DNA from: a virus
Direction: 5' to 3' (one strand)
Length of the DNA stretch: 38,058 nt
IMG/VR virus record: IMGVR_UViG_3300049489_001225
Span: 1-38,058 of that record
Under the pieces are notes generated by a model. That model searched no databases. It was not told where the DNA came from and was given only the letters and a program-made list of their open reading frames with translations. Of the stretch, positions 36,281 to 38,058 are shown one piece after another. The position numbers and the translations under genes are program-made. Position 1 is the first letter of the stretch, and every line of letters begins with the position of its first letter.

Positions 36281-36794
36281 GATTCATGGAGGCACCAGAA
36301 AAACCCGCGTTGGAGCCGCTATTCATAGCTGGAGGAATGTCCTTACGCAAACCGACCTCGTCGGGTTTCAGATATTCGTCCTGTAGCTTCTGGTCTTCCG
36401 TCTTTTCCTTCAGTTTAGAGAGAATCTCATCTACCTCTGCCGTATAAAGCTGTATGCGGTTTCCCCCCTGCACCTTAGCCGCTAGCAGACTCCTGTCCGC
36501 TTCCGACATCTTAGTGCCCACCCCCACACTGCAGGTACTGCCTACGGCCGTTTCGTACTGCTCCCTAACGCTAGGCACCTCACTTAGGTATTCTGCTTCA
36601 ATTTCGATAGAGCCCTCGTCCCCACCCAAAGAGATGATAGAGCCGCCATGCGACTCGGCCCATGAACGCCAGATATCATTCCCACGCTCAATAGAGTGAG
36701 AGATTCTGCGGACTTCCTCCGGTGAATCGGCCAATCGGGCACGGCCAACCATCCTGCCTATATGGTCACCGTCAAAGGATACGAATAGTTTCAT
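36210..36794 (-). CDS. mCpol-like (minimal CRISPR polymerase) palm-domain protein
   Basis: 194 residues. KLFVSFDGDHIGRMVGRARL gives the first acidic site and SIISLGGDEGSIEIEAE the GGDE loop; CSVGVGTKMSEADRSLLAAK and GGNRIQLY follow. This is the pattern of the mCpol / GGDEF-like palm family, relatives of CRISPR Cas10 that may make cyclic nucleotides. Phages carry such proteins in their structural region. It is the first gene after the late-type motif at 36800. The reading frame ends after a C6A5 run shared with the next gene. No CRISPR array is present; the product, if any, is unknown. Confidence 0.7.
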   Translation of the reverse strand: MKLFVSFDGDHIGRMVGRARLADSPEEVRRISHSIERGNDIWRSWAESHGGSIISLGGDEGSIEIEAEYLSEVPSVREQYETAVGSTCSVGVGTKMSEADRSLLAAKVQGGNRIQLYTAEVDEILSKLKEKTEDQKLQDEYLKPDEVGLRKDIPPAMNSGSNAGFSGASMNHAAAPQKPVAEASGADRECPQSA

Positions 36795-36799
36795 AGGTC

Positions 36800-36812
36800 A
36801 AAGATTGCGTCT
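36800..36812 (-). promoter_or_regulatory. Late-type motif before mCpol-like gene
   Basis: The minus strand reads GACGCAATCTTT, only 5 bases before the ATG at 36794, the shortest spacing of the family. It is back to back with promoter P6. Confidence 0.6.
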
Positions 36813-36841
36813 TGACTTGTCGGTCTGGGCCGAGCTATAAC
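36812..36841 (+). promoter_or_regulatory. Early-type promoter P6 (leaderless)
   Basis: TTGACT, 18 bases, TATAAC, then 7 bases to the ATG at 36849. It shares a 54-base intergenic space with the minus-strand late-type motif. The bases AGGAAG between box and start are too close to the ATG for a normal ribosome-binding site. Confidence 0.65.
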
Positions 36842-36848
36842 AGGAAGC

Positions 36849-37106
36849 ATGAAAGAGCTTTTCTCCCTTTTAGCTGTCGTCAATAATTTGAGTTTGGCCG
36901 ATGTCTTGGAGGCCGTCTCTTGTGCCAACAGCCAAGGACCTTGGATTCCCGCCAATGGAGGCACTGAAGAGGTTTTTGTTTCTCGTTCCGGTAAGCGGCT
37001 CCTCTATTGCTGGCAACAGGCTACTGGCAAGCACGCCTACCTAGATGTCGATTCGGATTTAATTCTCAGTGAAGAAGAAGCCCGGCTACACCTTGCGACG
37101 TACTGA
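36849..37106 (+). CDS. Hypothetical protein
   Basis: 85 residues, leaderless start after P6 (MKELFSLLAVVNNLSLADVL). Helix, then strands (TEEVFVSRSGKRLLYCWQQA, HAYLDVDSDLILSEEEARLH). Small alpha/beta protein. No family recognised. Confidence 0.6.
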   Translation: MKELFSLLAVVNNLSLADVLEAVSCANSQGPWIPANGGTEEVFVSRSGKRLLYCWQQATGKHAYLDVDSDLILSEEEARLHLATY

Positions 37107-37117
37107 GAGCTAAAGAT

Positions 37118-37309
37118 ATGGCTAAAAAGCCCTACACTGGCCGTGAGATGGATAAGTTGCGTGCCCAAGTCAAAGACTTGAAGGCGCGCCTGCGCGAAGT
37201 GGCTGCGTTAACCGATTCCCTGCTATGCGACGAAGGTGGCTGGCGCGCGTGGCCAAAGCTGGACCGCGTGATTAACCTTCGCGTCAAGAATTGGAGGGCG
37301 AAGAAATGA
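37118..37309 (+). CDS. Small coiled protein (tandem paralogue 1)
   Basis: 63 residues: MDKLRAQVKDLKARLREVAA, TDSLLCDEGGWRAWPKLDRV, LRVKNWRAKK. The second half matches the C-terminal half of the next gene (QVRDLKARLCEVAA, SGAWPDLDAA, LHVKNW), so one is a duplicate of the other. ATGA overlap with that gene. Role unknown. Confidence 0.6.
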   Translation: MAKKPYTGREMDKLRAQVKDLKARLREVAALTDSLLCDEGGWRAWPKLDRVINLRVKNWRAKK

Positions 37310-37572
37310 GTGAGTATCTGCGGTGCGAAGCGTGCGGCGAGCGGTCTCTATCCCGCTTGTGTAACGAGTGCCAAACAATCCAAACCATGATAGATCGCCA
37401 CGCCATCGAGGTCGCTAGACTCACCGCTCAAGTCAGGGACTTGAAGGCGCGGCTGTGCGAAGTGGCCGCGATAACCGCCGAATTGCGTAGTAGTGGCGCG
37501 TGGCCGGACTTGGACGCGGCGTTTGACCTTCACGTGAAGAACTGGAGCGTGAAGAACTGGAGGAGGAAGTGA
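37306..37572 (+). CDS. Zinc-finger-like coiled protein (tandem paralogue 2)
   Basis: 88 residues. It adds an N-terminal MSEYLRCEACGERSLSRLC-NEC zinc-ribbon-like part to the QVRDLKARLCEVAAITAELR domain shared with the gene before. A further short repeat gives LHVKNWSVKNWRRK. GTGA overlap with the next gene. Confidence 0.6.
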   Translation: MSEYLRCEACGERSLSRLCNECQTIQTMIDRHAIEVARLTAQVRDLKARLCEVAAITAELRSSGAWPDLDAAFDLHVKNWSVKNWRRK

Positions 37573-37814
37573 AATTGGACGTCAAAATCAACCTAGATAC
37601 TGGACATGTGACAATCGACGATAGAGAATACAGACCTGTCGGGTTTAGCAACGCGGACGAGAAAAGGCGCCTAGGAAGGTGGCTTTTTGACAAACTCAAC
37701 AAAATCGCGGAAGAAACCTCGAAACAGCAAGCAAGTGTCGAGCGCCTCAAGCAGCTGGAGGAGATGCTGGCGGCTGTCATCAGGACTTTAGAGACTAGAA
37801 TAGGCAATTTATGA
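37569..37814 (+). CDS. Hypothetical small protein
   Basis: 81 residues from a GTG in a GTGA overlap, with AGGAGG just before. A strand pair (LDVKINLDTGHVTIDDREYR) is followed by two long helices (ADEKRRLGRWLFDKLNKIAE, QASVERLKQLEEMLAAVIRT). Coiled-coil-like end. Ends in an ATGA overlap with the dNMP kinase gene. Confidence 0.55.
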   Translation: MKLDVKINLDTGHVTIDDREYRPVGFSNADEKRRLGRWLFDKLNKIAEETSKQQASVERLKQLEEMLAAVIRTLETRIGNL

Positions 37815-38058
37815 CACCAATTATTATCATCAGTGGCGGAGCGGGAAGCGGCAAAGATACGGTGGCGGAGATGCTCTGCAAAGGGCGCAATGGGGCACTT
37901 ATAGCTCAAGCCGACCCCTTAAAGCAATTTGCACAACAAGTAGCGGGGTTTACCTCCGACCAGCTTTGGGGACCGTCGTCTAGCCGTAACGCTGAAGATC
38001 CACGCTTCGCTCCTGGCATTGAAGGAGAGGTGAATTGGGAGCTAATGGCTGAACAGGT
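37811..38058 (+). CDS. Deoxynucleoside monophosphate kinase, N-terminal part (cut by window edge)
   Basis: At least 82 residues, open at the window end. MTPIIIISGGAGSGKDTVAE holds the P-loop; AQADPLKQFAQQVAGFTSDQ-LWGPSSSRN follows. The ADPLK and F..DQLWG.S..RN motifs mark phage T4 gp1-type dNMP kinases, which turn dNMPs into dNDPs for phage DNA synthesis. ATGA overlap with the gene before. The catalytic C-terminal half lies outside the window. Confidence 0.8.
   Translation, partial: MTPIIIISGGAGSGKDTVAEMLCKGRNGALIAQADPLKQFAQQVAGFTSDQLWGPSSSRNAEDPRFAPGIEGEVNWELMAEQ

Noticed and set aside
36210-36794. A CRISPR system because of the mCpol-like domain
   Set aside because: There are no repeats and spacers and no cas genes. 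mCpol proteins occur outside CRISPR loci.

Overview
The window looks like part of a large tailed phage (Caudoviricetes) genome with a contractile tail. The sequence shows a tail sheath, a tail tube, a two-frame tail assembly chaperone pair, the start of a tape-measure protein, several beta-rich fibre-like proteins, and phage nucleotide and RNA enzymes. There is no rRNA, no tRNA I can recognise, no integrase, no transposase and no CRISPR array. Two proteins carry bacterial lipoprotein signal peptides, which fits a bacterial host and would suit a Gram-negative one. The host cannot be named from the sequence.

Layout. (1) 1-2239, minus strand: tape-measure start (partial) and the chaperone pair. 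(2) 2336-17675, almost all plus strand: a dense block of about 38 small genes, mostly chained by 4-base start/stop overlaps. It includes a Thg1-like 3'-5' polymerase, a T4 Rnl1-type RNA ligase, RNase HI, a polynucleotide-kinase-like P-loop protein, an ATP-grasp/nucleotidyltransferase chimera, an AAA+ ATPase, a ribbon-helix-helix protein and small membrane or lipoproteins. One minus-strand gene, a trypsin-like lipoprotein protease, is embedded in it. (3) 17672-36794, minus strand: the structural block. Read in transcription order it holds an mCpol-like protein, a DUF5661-like protein, a neck-like protein, fibre-like proteins, a papain-fold hydrolase, a 1159-residue metallopeptidase-like protein, the sheath and the tube, then small genes including a possible membrane/lysis pair. 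(4) 36849-38058, plus strand: the start of another small-gene block, ending inside a dNMP kinase gene.

The clearest unexplained signals are two regulatory motif families that split by strand. Six plus-strand genes are preceded by a sigma70-like promoter (TTGnnn, 17-18 bases, TAnAAn) whose -10 box ends only 6-7 bases before the ATG, so their mRNAs are predicted to be leaderless. At least nine minus-strand genes are preceded by a different motif, about GAC(G/T)YAATCTT(T/A), 5 to about 60 bases before the start. This is a candidate phage late promoter. At 2240-2370 and 36795-36848 the two signals sit back to back.

Other notable points are a small early-block protein resembling the C-terminal end of the tail sheath, an apparent deletion fusion of two enzyme genes, an internal start inside the 1159-residue protein, three frame disruptions (1271, 10164, 36265) that are either programmed frameshifts or indels, and repeated in-frame 15-21-base duplications in several genes. 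Product names rest on motif recognition by eye; no database search was possible.
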